Counted from the stretch's first letter, positions 36,471 through 45,734 are shown. The stretch is 64,000 nucleotides of DNA from Mariniplasma anaerobium (GCF_016865445.1 NZ_AP024412.1:248001-312000), one strand, 5' to 3'. Program-made: numbers and translations. The notes: generated by a model not told the origin, from the sequence alone.

Positions 36471-36869
36471 ATGGCAAACACTAAAGTACAATATTTTGGT
36501 ACAGGACGTCGTAAGAGTTCAGTAGCTAGAGTAATTTTATCAAATGGTAAAGGTGAGTTTTTAATTAACGATCGTCCATTTGAAGAATATATTCCTTCAG
36601 CTGCAACACGTTTAGACGTTACACAACCACTTGTTCTAACTGAATCAGAAGGCAAGTATGATATTAGCGTTAATGTTAACGGTGGTGGACTTACTGGTCA
36701 AGCTGGAGCAATCCGTCTAGGCATCACACGCGCATTACTTGAAATCAACCCTGATTTAAGAAAAATCTTAAAACCAGCTGGTATGATCACAAGGGATTCA
36801 CGTAGTAAAGAACGTAAAAAGTACGGTTTGAAAAAAGCAAGAAAAGCTTCACAATTCTCAAAACGTTAA
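36471..36869 (+). CDS. rpsI: 30S ribosomal protein S9
   Basis: S9 reaches the P-site tRNA with its C-terminal tail. The 132 residues have [29 protein letters not shown], and the invariant basic end with [17 protein letters not shown]. It forms the standard pair with rplM. Confidence 0.98.
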   Translation: MANTKVQYFGTGRRKSSVARVILSNGKGEFLINDRPFEEYIPSAATRLDVTQPLVLTESEGKYDISVNVNGGGLTGQAGAIRLGITRALLEINPDLRKILKPAGMITRDSRSKERKKYGLKKARKASQFSKR

Positions 36870-36876
36870 TTTTATT

Positions 36877-36899
36877 AGGACCCTATGGGTCCTTTTCTT
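36877..36899 (+). terminator. Intrinsic terminator after rpsI
   Basis: AGGACCC (36877-36883), loop TAT, GGGTCCT (36887-36893), then TTTCTTT. Confidence 0.88.
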
Positions 36900-36907
36900 T
36901 TGTATCA

Positions 36908-36916
36908 TGTTATAAT
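36908..36916 (+). promoter_or_regulatory. Extended -10 promoter of the MFS gene
   Basis: TGTTATAAT with TATAAT at 36911-36916; the -35 position falls in the rpsI terminator and shows no match. Confidence 0.6.
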
Positions 36917-36945
36917 TTATATATATGTAGAAGTTGAGGGTACAC

Positions 36946-38538
36946 ATGAAGCTGAATTACAAAACAACTTTTTATGTAGGCTTGATATTTTTTAGTATTT
37001 CAATGTTTTGGCAAGCTTACGACATGTTAATCGCAAAAACGCTAATAGATAAATTTGGATTAAACCAATTAGAATCTGGAATCGTCATGGCATTTGATAA
37101 TATTATGGCAGTTATTTTACTTCCTCTTTTTGGTGCTTTATCTGATAAATCTACACATAGACTTGGAAGAAGAACCCCTTATATCATTATCGGCACGGTT
37201 GTTGCTGCACTAGCATTTATGATGTTATCGTTTGCTGATTATAGACAAACTGAAAAAATTAAATCTACAGATATTATTGAAGAACATTATGATGTTGCAT
37301 TTGATGATAACGCTGATATTACTTTGAAATCTCATTGGTACATGGTTATAGATATCATGAAAACCGAAAGAGATAACACATATACTTCAGGATTAATTAG
37401 TGCTAGCGAATATGGTGAGTGGCGATCTACAATTTATCTACCTATATCAACGATTTTAGACGCTGGTGATCAAGAATTATCAGTAGGTGATCAAACAAAA
37501 GTAAGAGATTTATATTATAAATACTTATCCTTAAGAGCTTGGGAACTTACAGAAAATGATCCAGAAGTCTTTTATACATTTTTAGCGATTTTATTTGTCG
37601 CTTTAGTTTCTATGGCTATTTATAGAACACCCGCAATTGCTTTAATGCCAGATGTGACTATCAAGCCTAACAGAACAAAAGCTAATGCAATTGTAACTTT
37701 TTTAGGTGCCATAGGTGGAGTGTTCTCTGTTTTTGTTATCTTATTTAGTGGTTTAAATAGACATGCTTATCATAGTCACGCTAGTGTGTATATTATCATA
37801 GGGACTATTATGTTAATTACTTTAGGTATCTTCTTATGGAAAGTAAAAGAACCGTTATTAGTAAAAGAAAAAGAAGCAAAAGAAAAAGCATATGATATCA
37901 AAGAAAGTGATCCATACGAAAACCCTGAAAAATCTTTTAATAGAGAAAAAAGAATCTCTTTATATTTGTTATTAGCAACTGTTTTCCTACTCTTTTTTGG
38001 ATATAATGCAGTGATGAGTAAAATTGCCGATTATCTACCTAAAGTGCTAAATATGGAGTTTTATCAATTACCTTTTATTATTGCTCAAGGTATAGTGATT
38101 GCAACTATTCTTCCATTAGGTTTATTAAGTTTAAAGATTGGCAGAAAAAAGTCTATGCTTATCGGTATATGCTTATTAATTATTTCGATGGGAGCCATCG
38201 TATTCATTGAACAAAATCAAATTATTCTTACAGCTTCTATTATTTTAGTTGCAGGCTTTGGGTGGACACTAACAGGTGTCAATATATATCCAATGGTTGT
38301 TGAACTTTCTAAGGGTAAAAATGTTGGTACATATACTGGATACTATTATGCTGCATCCATGGGTGCACAAATATTTACACCGATGTTATCGGGATGGTTA
38401 ATGGATACATATGGTAGAATCATATTGTTTCCATATGCAACAGTATTTATGGTTCTTGCACTTATTACAATGTCATTAGTTAAACATGGTAATACACAAA
38501 AAATAGATTTTAAGAAATTCTTTAAGAAGAAGGTGTGA
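36946..38538 (+). CDS. Major facilitator transporter, SLC45/GPH sugar-carrier-like
   Basis: A 530-residue carrier with about 12 hydrophobic segments. The TM2-TM3 loop motif GALSDKSTHRLGRRTPYIIIG and YRTPAIALMPDVTIKPNRTKANAI after TM4 are those of sucrose/SLC45-like and GPH sugar transporters. About 110 hydrophilic, acidic residues (100-208) are inserted between TM3 and TM4, predicted outside the cell. The start is the ATG at 36946 after GAGGG; an upstream in-frame TTG overlaps that ribosome site. The substrate is unknown. Confidence 0.82.
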   Translation: MKLNYKTTFYVGLIFFSISMFWQAYDMLIAKTLIDKFGLNQLESGIVMAFDNIMAVILLPLFGALSDKSTHRLGRRTPYIIIGTVVAALAFMMLSFADYRQTEKIKSTDIIEEHYDVAFDDNADITLKSHWYMVIDIMKTERDNTYTSGLISASEYGEWRSTIYLPISTILDAGDQELSVGDQTKVRDLYYKYLSLRAWELTENDPEVFYTFLAILFVALVSMAIYRTPAIALMPDVTIKPNRTKANAIVTFLGAIGGVFSVFVILFSGLNRHAYHSHASVYIIIGTIMLITLGIFLWKVKEPLLVKEKEAKEKAYDIKESDPYENPEKSFNREKRISLYLLLATVFLLFFGYNAVMSKIADYLPKVLNMEFYQLPFIIAQGIVIATILPLGLLSLKIGRKKSMLIGICLLIISMGAIVFIEQNQIILTASIILVAGFGWTLTGVNIYPMVVELSKGKNVGTYTGYYYAASMGAQIFTPMLSGWLMDTYGRIILFPYATVFMVLALITMSLVKHGNTQKIDFKKFFKKKV

Positions 38539-38539
38539 T

Positions 38540-39067
38540 ATGAAAATACAAGTTGTAGGTTATTCAAGTTCAGGAAAATCAACATTTTCTAAGAGACTTT
38601 CAAAACATTATCATATAGAAGTACTTCATATTGATACCATCTTTTTTGGACCAGATTGGGTCGAAAGAGATCAGAAAAAAGTTGAAGTTGAAATCAAAGA
38701 ATTCATGACAAAAGATGAATGGATTATTGATGGTCAATACCGCAAATTAGCAACATCTAGATATGAGATGTGCGATCAGTTATTTCTCTTTGATTTTAAT
38801 CGCTTTAAATGTCTTTATGGTGCGATATTAAGACGTATTAAATATCATAAAAAAAGTCGTGATTCGATTGCAGATGGATGCATAGAAAGACTTAATTTTA
38901 GTTTTATATGGTGGATCTTATTTAGTGGTCGTAAAAACGATTCTAAAGCACTTATGAAACTCTATAAAGAAAAGTATAAAAATAAGGTAGTTGTATTTAA
39001 AAATAGAAGACAAGTTAACAAGTATTTATTATCCATCGGCTATGACGGATCTTTAAAATATGAATAA
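38540..39067 (+). CDS. P-loop nucleoside kinase-like protein (FlaR / topology modulation family)
   Basis: A 175-residue AAA-type kinase-fold protein with P-loop VGYSSSGKST, the HIDTIFFGPDW motif, WIIDGQYRK, and a basic C-terminal half (KYHKKSRDS). This pattern defines the FlaR-like DNA topology modulation/adenylate kinase-related group, whose substrate is not settled. It starts one base after the MFS stop with AAGGTGTGAT upstream, so it is co-transcribed with the carrier. Confidence 0.8.
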   Translation: MKIQVVGYSSSGKSTFSKRLSKHYHIEVLHIDTIFFGPDWVERDQKKVEVEIKEFMTKDEWIIDGQYRKLATSRYEMCDQLFLFDFNRFKCLYGAILRRIKYHKKSRDSIADGCIERLNFSFIWWILFSGRKNDSKALMKLYKEKYKNKVVVFKNRRQVNKYLLSIGYDGSLKYE

Positions 39068-39080
39068 ATTCATATAAACA

Positions 39081-39109
39081 TTGTTAATTACCTAGATATA
39101 TCGTATAAT
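39081..39109 (+). promoter_or_regulatory. Promoter of gltX
   Basis: TTGTTA (39081-39086), a 17-base spacer and TATAAT (39104-39109). Confidence 0.8.
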
Positions 39110-39134
39110 ATTACTGCATAAAGGATGGGATAAA

Positions 39135-40478
39135 ATGAAAAAAGTTAGAGTAAGATATGCACCTAGTCCAACAGGACTTCTTCATATCGGAAACGCAAGA
39201 AGTGCATTATTTAATTATCTATACGCACGTCATTTTGGCGGCGATTTTATTGTAAGAATAGAAGATACTGATGTTTTAAGAAATGTTGAAGGTGGAGAAG
39301 CATCTCAATTAAACTATCTTAATTGGTTAGGTTTAGAGTGGAATGAGTCACCTGATAAAGGTGGAGATTTTGGCCCTTATCGCCAATTAGAACGCCTTGA
39401 TTTATATACAAAATATGCTAATGAATTACTAGAAAAAGGATTAGCATATAAGGATTTTAGAGAAGATAGTGAAACATATGCAATTCGTTTTAAAGTTCCA
39501 AGTGATGTGACTTATGCATTTGATGACATTGTGCGCGGGACTTTAAAATTTGAGAGCAAGGATGTTGAAGATTGGATTATCATGAAAGATAATGGAATTC
39601 CGACATATAACTTTGCGGTTGTTATTGACGATCATTTTATGGAAATCACACACGTTTTACGTGGTGAAGAACACATAACAAATACACCTAAACAATTAAT
39701 GATATATGAAGCATTTAATTGGCAAGCACCACTTTTTGGACATATGACTATTATCGTCAATGAAGAAAAGAAAAAACTATCAAAAAGAGATAAAAATGTT
39801 ATTCAATTTATTTCTGAGTATGAAAAGATAGGATATCTTCCAGAAGCAATGTTTAATTTTATTTCTCTATTGGGATGGTCTCCACAAGGCAACAAAGAAA
39901 TCTTGAGTAAGGAAAACATTATTAAACAATTTGATCCCAAAAGATTATCAAAAGCACCTGCTATGTTTGATAAAGACAAATTAGCATTTATAAATAGTAA
40001 ATATATTAAAAAGTTGACTATTGAAGCATTAGCTGAAAAATCTAAAATCTTCTTAGAAGAAGCAAACATTGAAATTAAATCTCAAAAATGGTTAGAACTA
40101 TTGGTTACAGTTTTTCAAGATCGCATGAACTATATTGGAGAAATAGCTGAATTGTATCATGCATTTTTCCAACATGAATTTAAGCTTTCTGATGAAACAT
40201 TCCAATTCTTGAAAGAAAATAATAGTTTATCTTTACTAGAATCATTTCATAATCATTTAAATGTATCTGATTTTCAAGTTGAATCAATTGAAGATGCAAT
40301 CAAACAATCTGGTTTCGATACTGAAACTAAAGGCAAAGAATTATTTATGGGACTAAGAATAGCAACTACAGGAGATATGCATGGTCCTAGTCTTCCAGCG
40401 TCTCTAGCTTTATTAGGAAAAGAAAAAGTTATGAAGAGATTAGCACATACAATCGATAAACTTAGAGGTGAATCATGA
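39135..40478 (+). CDS. gltX: Glutamyl-tRNA synthetase
   Basis: Charges tRNA-Glu (and probably tRNA-Gln for later amidation). The 447 residues have the HIGH-type RYAPSPTGLLHIGNARSALFNYLYA, the RGEEHITNTPKQ region and the KLSKR motif in EKKKLSKRDKN. It is somewhat shorter than Bacillus GltX. No zinc-binding cysteine cluster is seen. AAGGATGGG precedes the ATG. It overlaps the following lipoprotein gene by four bases. In Bacillus gltX is followed by cysE-cysS; here two genes stand between gltX and cysS. Confidence 0.95.
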   Translation: MKKVRVRYAPSPTGLLHIGNARSALFNYLYARHFGGDFIVRIEDTDVLRNVEGGEASQLNYLNWLGLEWNESPDKGGDFGPYRQLERLDLYTKYANELLEKGLAYKDFREDSETYAIRFKVPSDVTYAFDDIVRGTLKFESKDVEDWIIMKDNGIPTYNFAVVIDDHFMEITHVLRGEEHITNTPKQLMIYEAFNWQAPLFGHMTIIVNEEKKKLSKRDKNVIQFISEYEKIGYLPEAMFNFISLLGWSPQGNKEILSKENIIKQFDPKRLSKAPAMFDKDKLAFINSKYIKKLTIEALAEKSKIFLEEANIEIKSQKWLELLVTVFQDRMNYIGEIAELYHAFFQHEFKLSDETFQFLKENNSLSLLESFHNHLNVSDFQVESIEDAIKQSGFDTETKGKELFMGLRIATTGDMHGPSLPASLALLGKEKVMKRLAHTIDKLRGES

Positions 40479-42001
40479 AAAAAATAAAAGTTTTATTTAT
40501 AGCAATTGCAGTTTTATTAGTATTAGCAGCTTGCGGCAGCAAAACTACAGCAACCGCAGAATTTATTGATGTAGTTGTTGATCAAACAAGTATTTCATTT
40601 AATGTAGAAATCACTGATTTAGATAATGAAATCACTGGATCAACTGTTGTTTATCTTTATAATACTGATGGAAACATTAGAAATCAAAAAACAATAGAAA
40701 CAGAAGATGATTTATTAGATATTTATTTTTATGGTCTTGAAACAGAAACTGACTTTACTGTAAAAGTTATTGCAACTGTAGATAGAGATGCATTAGAAAT
40801 AGGTGTGTATGAATTCAAAACGTTAACTTCAGAAGTAATTGTTATAAATACAGTTGAAGAATTTAATGCAATGATTGATAATAGAAATGGGAATTTCGAA
40901 TTAGGTCAAGACATTGATTTTACAGATGTAGAATATATATCAGTATTTAATACATCAAGTCTTGCATTTGGTGGTGTATTTGATGGTAATGGATTTGCAT
41001 TGAAAAATATCAATTTTGAAAGAATTTCAATGTATACTGGTGTATTTGGATATGTTTCATCAGGAATTATTAAAGATACAACATTTGAAAATGTAACAAT
41101 TGGCACACTAGCAGAACCATTAACAACAACGACTTCTACAAGAGTAGGTATTGTTGCAGGTTATGTGACAAGTCAAACAGCTGAATTTGAAAATATTGTC
41201 ATTAAAGATTCAACAATTGCTTTCTCAACATCTTCAACAATTCAAGCTTATATTGGGGCTGTTGCTGGAGAATTCAAAGGTACAATGAGTGGTGTTGAAA
41301 TAACGAATACAAATATTAGCGTTACATCGACTTCATTTGGAACAATGAAAATTGGTGGTTCAGTTGCTTTAATAGGTGCAGATGCTGACATCAGTGAAGT
41401 TATCAGTGATGCAAACATTGATTTTAGTATCGCAGGAACAAACATAAGAGATGATGATTCATCTACAATGATAGGTGGTATTGTAGCACAACATGTTACT
41501 GGTGCTAATATCTCAGATGTTATTTATACAGGTGATATCAACGTTTCTCTAGATTATAATACACTTCCTGATACAGATAGAGGTATTTATACTTTATTTG
41601 TTGGTGGATTAATTGGTAAAGCAAATGATAGCATTTCAAATGCATATTTTAGTGGATCGATTTATGTGGACCATGAAAAAAATGAAAATGAAGCAGATGT
41701 TAGAAAACAATTTAGAATTGGTGGACTTATTGGATTTTATGAATCAAACAAACCTTCTAATCAAATCGCAAGACTTGATGGAGGAGAAATAGTACTTACA
41801 ATTTCTGATGATGTTTTACTAGACGCATCACAAATATTTGGGTTCAATCGTTTTGGAGTTGCTAGTGATAAAGGTGTTAATGGAACAGAGAATCTTTCTA
41901 TTAACGGTGTGACTCAAGTTCCTGAAGTTGGTATTAATAAGATAGATGACTTAGAAGCTTATTTCACAAGTCAATGGATTTTAGATAGTTTAACTGATTA
42001 A
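40475..42001 (+). CDS. Surface lipoprotein with GLUG-like beta-helix repeats
   Basis: A 508-residue exported lipoprotein. The signal peptide ends in LVLAAC with the lipidated cysteine at 20. Residues about 28-120 look like a fibronectin type III-like domain. From about 135 to 440 are irregular repeats of the form GGxxG...I.(D/N)..F.(G/N)(V/I), such as GVFGYVSSGIIKDTTFENV and GGLIGKANDSISNAYFSGSI, typical of GLUG-motif right-handed beta-helices. Its ATG overlaps the gltX stop (ATGA), an odd pairing. The function is unknown; adhesion or polymer binding is possible. Confidence 0.8.
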   Translation: MKKIKVLFIAIAVLLVLAACGSKTTATAEFIDVVVDQTSISFNVEITDLDNEITGSTVVYLYNTDGNIRNQKTIETEDDLLDIYFYGLETETDFTVKVIATVDRDALEIGVYEFKTLTSEVIVINTVEEFNAMIDNRNGNFELGQDIDFTDVEYISVFNTSSLAFGGVFDGNGFALKNINFERISMYTGVFGYVSSGIIKDTTFENVTIGTLAEPLTTTTSTRVGIVAGYVTSQTAEFENIVIKDSTIAFSTSSTIQAYIGAVAGEFKGTMSGVEITNTNISVTSTSFGTMKIGGSVALIGADADISEVISDANIDFSIAGTNIRDDDSSTMIGGIVAQHVTGANISDVIYTGDINVSLDYNTLPDTDRGIYTLFVGGLIGKANDSISNAYFSGSIYVDHEKNENEADVRKQFRIGGLIGFYESNKPSNQIARLDGGEIVLTISDDVLLDASQIFGFNRFGVASDKGVNGTENLSINGVTQVPEVGINKIDDLEAYFTSQWILDSLTD

Positions 42002-42006
42002 TAATT

Positions 42007-42034
42007 TACGGCATTTCGGTGCCGTATTTTTTTT
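42007..42034 (+). terminator. Intrinsic terminator after the lipoprotein gene
   Basis: TACGGCA (42007-42013), loop TTTCGG, TGCCGTA (42020-42026), then eight Ts. Confidence 0.95.
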
Positions 42035-42041
42035 ATCATCA

Positions 42042-42050
42042 TGTTATAAT
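42042..42050 (+). promoter_or_regulatory. Extended -10 promoter of the DUF2779 gene
   Basis: TGTTATAAT with TATAAT at 42045-42050; no -35 match. Confidence 0.6.
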
Positions 42051-42070
42051 AGAGACTGGAGGGTAAGTCC

Positions 42071-43900
42071 ATGTTAATTTCAAAAACAAGATTTATTAAT
42101 TATATAAGATGCGATAGATATCCTGCATTAGATGAAATCCATAGAGAAAAGAACAAGGCAGTTGTTTCTTTTTCTGAGCAAGATGATTTAAGTGACTTAA
42201 TGAGCAAAGAGAACGAAGCTAAAATAAGTGTTTTACTCGAGTCTATGATTGATGAGCATAATGAAGATATTTTAGTTAAAACAAATCCGCAAATGGAAAC
42301 TATGCTTAAATATTATAATGAAATCGAAATGATTAGTGGTCGTATTATAGAGCGTAAATTTAAAGGCGATACCATTTATGCACTTGATACATTTGATCAA
42401 AAAAGATTTGAGTACGAATTAGAGGGCTATAGATTTTATTGCTTTCTAGATGGTTATCAAGAAGATAAAGATACGATTCGTATTTTTGAAGTAAAATCAA
42501 CTACATCAAAGAAGTTTTTAGATATGACATTTAAATTAGATGATCAAAGACTAAGTGTTTTTGAATACAGTCCAGAATCTATATTAATGTTAAGAGAAGA
42601 TTTAGGTCTAGAAGTTAATGAAGATTATCATAAAAAATTAAAAAAACTAAGAAATAGATTATCAAAAGAAGGTAGATATTTCTACGATATCGCCTATCAA
42701 AGATATGTTTTAGAACACACGTTGAAAACTGATAAAAATGTAAAATATTATTTAGGTGTTTTAAATAGTAAATATGTACATCAAGGTTTAGTAGATGACC
42801 AAAATAAGCCGATTTATAGTGATGATTTAATTACTTTTATTGATGTCACTGAATTTACAAAAAGTATGATGTCTATTATAGAAAAAGATCAAAAGATTGT
42901 CATGGATAGATTAGATGAAATGAATGCCAATCCTGTAGATTTAGGTCCTCATTGTCAAAGAAAAGATTCTAGAGAGTGTATATTTTATCCGATTTGTTAT
43001 AAAAATATTCCAGCTAAAAACTCAATATTCACATATATTGATGGGCATCATGGATTTAAAGATGAGCTTGGTGAAAAGCATGACAGATTTGATTTAATCA
43101 ATCAAGGATATTTAACCGCGTTTGATGTTCCATATAATTGGTTAAATAGAGAAAAAAATAAAGTACAAAGACAAGTTATGGATTCGAAAATAGCTTTTAT
43201 GGAAAACCATAAAATCAAAGCTGCTATAGAATCTTTAAAATATCCGATTTATCATCTTGATTTTGAAACTTTCCCTTGTCCTCTTCCTAGATTTAAAGGA
43301 GAAACACCTTATACACAATCTTTATTCCAATATTCAATTCATATAGAACACAGCCCTGGTGTTTGTCATAAAGATCATGACAATTATGGGTTTATTGCTA
43401 AAACACATGATGATTTAAGAAGAGAATTAGTTGAGACTATGATTGATATTATTAAAGATGATGGTGGATCAATTATGGTTTACAATCAATCATTTGAACA
43501 AACCAGATTAAAAGAGATGGCAAAATTCTTTCCAGAGCATCAAGAAAGACTATTAGATATGGTGGATCGATTAGTTGATTTAATGGATTTTGTTAAAGGT
43601 AACAAGAAATTTTTTAAGAGTTTAGGATTTGATGACCAACAAGCTGATGGATTTTGTTATTACCATAATGATTTAAATGGTTCATTTTCTATTAAAAAAG
43701 TATTACCTGTATTTAGTCATTTAAAATATGATGGTATGCCTATTGGAAATGGAACTGATGCGCTTGTCGCATATGCTAATTTCCCATTTATGGAGAAAAA
43801 AGAGTTTGAACAAACCTATCAAGATTTATTAGAATATTGTAAACAAGACACATGGGCAATGGTAGAAATACTTGATGCTTTAAGAAAGCAAGTCAATTGA
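42071..43900 (+). CDS. DUF2779 protein: Cas4-like Fe-S nuclease fused to a DEDD-type exonuclease domain
   Basis: A 609-residue protein of two parts. The N-terminal part (about 1-320) looks like a PD-(D/E)xK Cas4/RecB-type nuclease: D127 in FLDGYQ, E140 and K142 in IFEVKS, and four cysteines placed like an Fe-S cluster (C14, C295, C303, C309). The C-terminal part (about 380-609, DUF2779) has D397 and E399 in YHLDFETF, NQSFEQTRL, and YCKQDTWAMVEIL, which fit a DnaQ-like DEDD exonuclease. GGAGGG precedes the ATG. It is monocistronic. The substrate and pathway are unknown; a repair or nucleic-acid processing role is inferred. Confidence 0.8.
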   Translation: MLISKTRFINYIRCDRYPALDEIHREKNKAVVSFSEQDDLSDLMSKENEAKISVLLESMIDEHNEDILVKTNPQMETMLKYYNEIEMISGRIIERKFKGDTIYALDTFDQKRFEYELEGYRFYCFLDGYQEDKDTIRIFEVKSTTSKKFLDMTFKLDDQRLSVFEYSPESILMLREDLGLEVNEDYHKKLKKLRNRLSKEGRYFYDIAYQRYVLEHTLKTDKNVKYYLGVLNSKYVHQGLVDDQNKPIYSDDLITFIDVTEFTKSMMSIIEKDQKIVMDRLDEMNANPVDLGPHCQRKDSRECIFYPICYKNIPAKNSIFTYIDGHHGFKDELGEKHDRFDLINQGYLTAFDVPYNWLNREKNKVQRQVMDSKIAFMENHKIKAAIESLKYPIYHLDFETFPCPLPRFKGETPYTQSLFQYSIHIEHSPGVCHKDHDNYGFIAKTHDDLRRELVETMIDIIKDDGGSIMVYNQSFEQTRLKEMAKFFPEHQERLLDMVDRLVDLMDFVKGNKKFFKSLGFDDQQADGFCYYHNDLNGSFSIKKVLPVFSHLKYDGMPIGNGTDALVAYANFPFMEKKEFEQTYQDLLEYCKQDTWAMVEILDALRKQVN

Positions 43901-43903
43901 TAA

Positions 43904-43936
43904 AAACCGCCCTTATTAAAGGGTGGTTTATTCTTT
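43904..43936 (+). terminator. Intrinsic terminator after the DUF2779 gene
   Basis: AAACCGCCCTT (43904-43914), loop ATTA, AAGGGTGGTTT (43919-43929), then ATTCTTTT. The T run is weak. Confidence 0.75.
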
Positions 43937-43942
43937 TATAAA

Positions 43943-43962
43943 GCCAAATCATAAAATTTGGC
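43943..43962 (+). repeat. Hairpin upstream of the cysS promoter
   Basis: GCCAAAT (43943-43949), loop CATAAA, ATTTGGC (43956-43962). It lies between the terminator and the cysS -35, so it is outside the cysS transcript; it could be an operator or a second terminator arm. Confidence 0.5.
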
Positions 43963-43979
43963 AAATATACGTTGTTTCC

Positions 43980-44008
43980 TTGTTATTTTCTATCATTTTT
44001 ATTATAAT
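43980..44008 (+). promoter_or_regulatory. Promoter of cysS
   Basis: TTGTTA (43980-43985), a 17-base spacer and TATAAT (44003-44008). Confidence 0.8.
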
Positions 44009-44033
44009 AAAACAAAGAGGAGGTCTATATAAT

Positions 44034-45347
44034 ATGCTAAAAATTTATAACACACTATCTCAAAACATAGAAAACTTTGAGCCACACATTAAAAACAAGG
44101 TTAATATGTATGTTTGTGGGCCTACTGTCTATGGAGATATACATTTAGGAAATGCAAGACCAGTTATATTTTTTGATGTCGTGAAAAGATATTTAACCTA
44201 TCTAGGATATGATGTACATTTTGTATCAAATATTACTGATATTGATGACAAGATTATTGAAAAAGCAAAAGCTTTAAAAATATCTGAAAAAGAATTAACT
44301 GACGATTATACAAAAAGATTTATAGATATGACATTATCTCTAGGTAGTGTATTACCAGATGAACTTCCAAAAGCTACGAATTTTGTAGAGTTTATGATTA
44401 CTTACATTAAAGAATTAGTTGAACAAGGTTCTGCATATCAAACATCAAGTGGTGTTTATTTTAGAGTGCTATCTGTTAAAGATTATGGCATTTTAAGCAA
44501 ACAAAACATGGATGAATTAAATGAAGGTGTAAGAATTGATCTTGATCAAGAAAAAGAAAATCCAAGAGATTTTAGTTTATGGAAAAATACTACAGAAGGA
44601 CTTAATTATGACAGTCCTTGGGGAAAAGGTAGACCAGGATGGCACACAGAATGTGCTGTCATGAATCACGAAATATTTAAAACTGAAATAGATATTCATG
44701 GTGGAGGTAGTGACCTTAAATTTCCTCATCATGAAAATGAAATAGCCCAAACAGTTGCTCATGACCATCATCATTTAGCTAAGTATTGGATGCACGTTGG
44801 AAGACTTAATGTTGATGAAGTTAAAATGAGTAAATCGATTGGAAATATTACTTTAGTAAAAGATTTGCTTGAAGTATATGAACCATATGCATTTAGATTA
44901 CTGATGATTAATCATCATTATCGTCAACCTATCAATTACACTCATGATTTGATGATACAATTTTCTAAAGAATATGATAAAATAAAAAGAACACTAAAAA
45001 AAGCATTTTTAATGCTCTCTTTAGAGAATGTAGACATTAAAGACGTTGATGAACACATAATGAATGAGTTTAAGGATTATATGAATCAAGATTTTAACAT
45101 ACCAAATGTTATCACTTTAGTTTATGATGTCTTAAAACAAATTAATAAAGAGAAAGATATTCAAAGAATTGCATTATTATATCAAAGCGTGAAAACCATG
45201 TTAGATATCCTAGGCATTATGCCACTATATTCACTTGAAGATGAAACATTAATTATGTATAGACAATGGGAAGAAGCAAGACATCAAAAAAACTTCCAAT
45301 TAGCAGATCAATTAAGAGATCAATTAAGCAAAAGAGGATGGATGTAA
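44034..45347 (+). CDS. cysS: Cysteinyl-tRNA synthetase
   Basis: Charges tRNA-Cys. The 437 residues have MYVCGPTVYGDIHLGNARP (HIGH and first zinc cysteine), HTECAVMNHEIF and HGGGSDLKFPHHENE (further zinc ligands), and KMSKSIGN. AGAGGAGG lies nine bases before the ATG at 44034. A longer in-frame ORF begins upstream of the promoter and is rejected. The C-terminal helical domain is shorter than in Bacillus (466 residues). It is followed directly by mrnC. Confidence 0.95.
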   Translation: MLKIYNTLSQNIENFEPHIKNKVNMYVCGPTVYGDIHLGNARPVIFFDVVKRYLTYLGYDVHFVSNITDIDDKIIEKAKALKISEKELTDDYTKRFIDMTLSLGSVLPDELPKATNFVEFMITYIKELVEQGSAYQTSSGVYFRVLSVKDYGILSKQNMDELNEGVRIDLDQEKENPRDFSLWKNTTEGLNYDSPWGKGRPGWHTECAVMNHEIFKTEIDIHGGGSDLKFPHHENEIAQTVAHDHHHLAKYWMHVGRLNVDEVKMSKSIGNITLVKDLLEVYEPYAFRLLMINHHYRQPINYTHDLMIQFSKEYDKIKRTLKKAFLMLSLENVDIKDVDEHIMNEFKDYMNQDFNIPNVITLVYDVLKQINKEKDIQRIALLYQSVKTMLDILGIMPLYSLEDETLIMYRQWEEARHQKNFQLADQLRDQLSKRGWM

Positions 45348-45734
45348 TTGAACGGACTAACATTAGCTTATATCGGAGATGCATATTACGAATTATATAT
45401 TAGAAGATATCTCATCGATAAAAAAATCACAAATGTAAATCAATTACATAAAACAGCGATAAAATATACTCAAGGAGACTCGCAATCTAAAATTGTGATG
45501 TCATTTATTGAAACTAATGAATTAAATGAAGACGAATTATCACTTTATAAACGAGGGCGTAACGCAAGTGGGCCTGGAAGAAAAAACACGAATGCACAAA
45601 CATACCACCAAGCTACAGGTTTTGAATCTTTAATCGGTGGATTGTATCTAGAAAATTTAAATAGATGTGATGAATTGATTATAAAAGCCATTAAACTTAT
45701 TGAAAGTGGAGATTTGAATGGAAAAAACAGTTAA
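45348..45734 (+). CDS. mrnC: Mini-ribonuclease III
   Basis: Processes 23S rRNA ends in Firmicutes; an RNase III catalytic domain without the dsRNA-binding domain. The 128 residues show LTLAYIGDAYYELYIRRYL, the KRGRNASGPGR element and GFESLIGGLYLENL with the metal-binding acidic residues. It starts with TTG immediately after the cysS stop. The cysS-mrnC-rlmB order is that of Bacillus, here interrupted by the ATPase. Confidence 0.93.
   Translation: MNGLTLAYIGDAYYELYIRRYLIDKKITNVNQLHKTAIKYTQGDSQSKIVMSFIETNELNEDELSLYKRGRNASGPGRKNTNAQTYHQATGFESLIGGLYLENLNRCDELIIKAIKLIESGDLNGKNS

Noticed and set aside
40475-42001. Possible phase-variable lipoprotein
   Set aside because: No homopolymer or short tandem repeat is present in the gene or promoter to allow slipped-strand switching.
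42071-43900. CRISPR-associated locus because of the Cas4-like domain
   Set aside because: There is no repeat array and no other cas gene nearby; the C-terminal DUF2779 domain marks a different family.
43923-44033. Upstream extension of cysS, hydrophobic
   Set aside because: It overlaps a terminator hairpin and the cysS promoter; AGAGGAGG supports the ATG at 44034.
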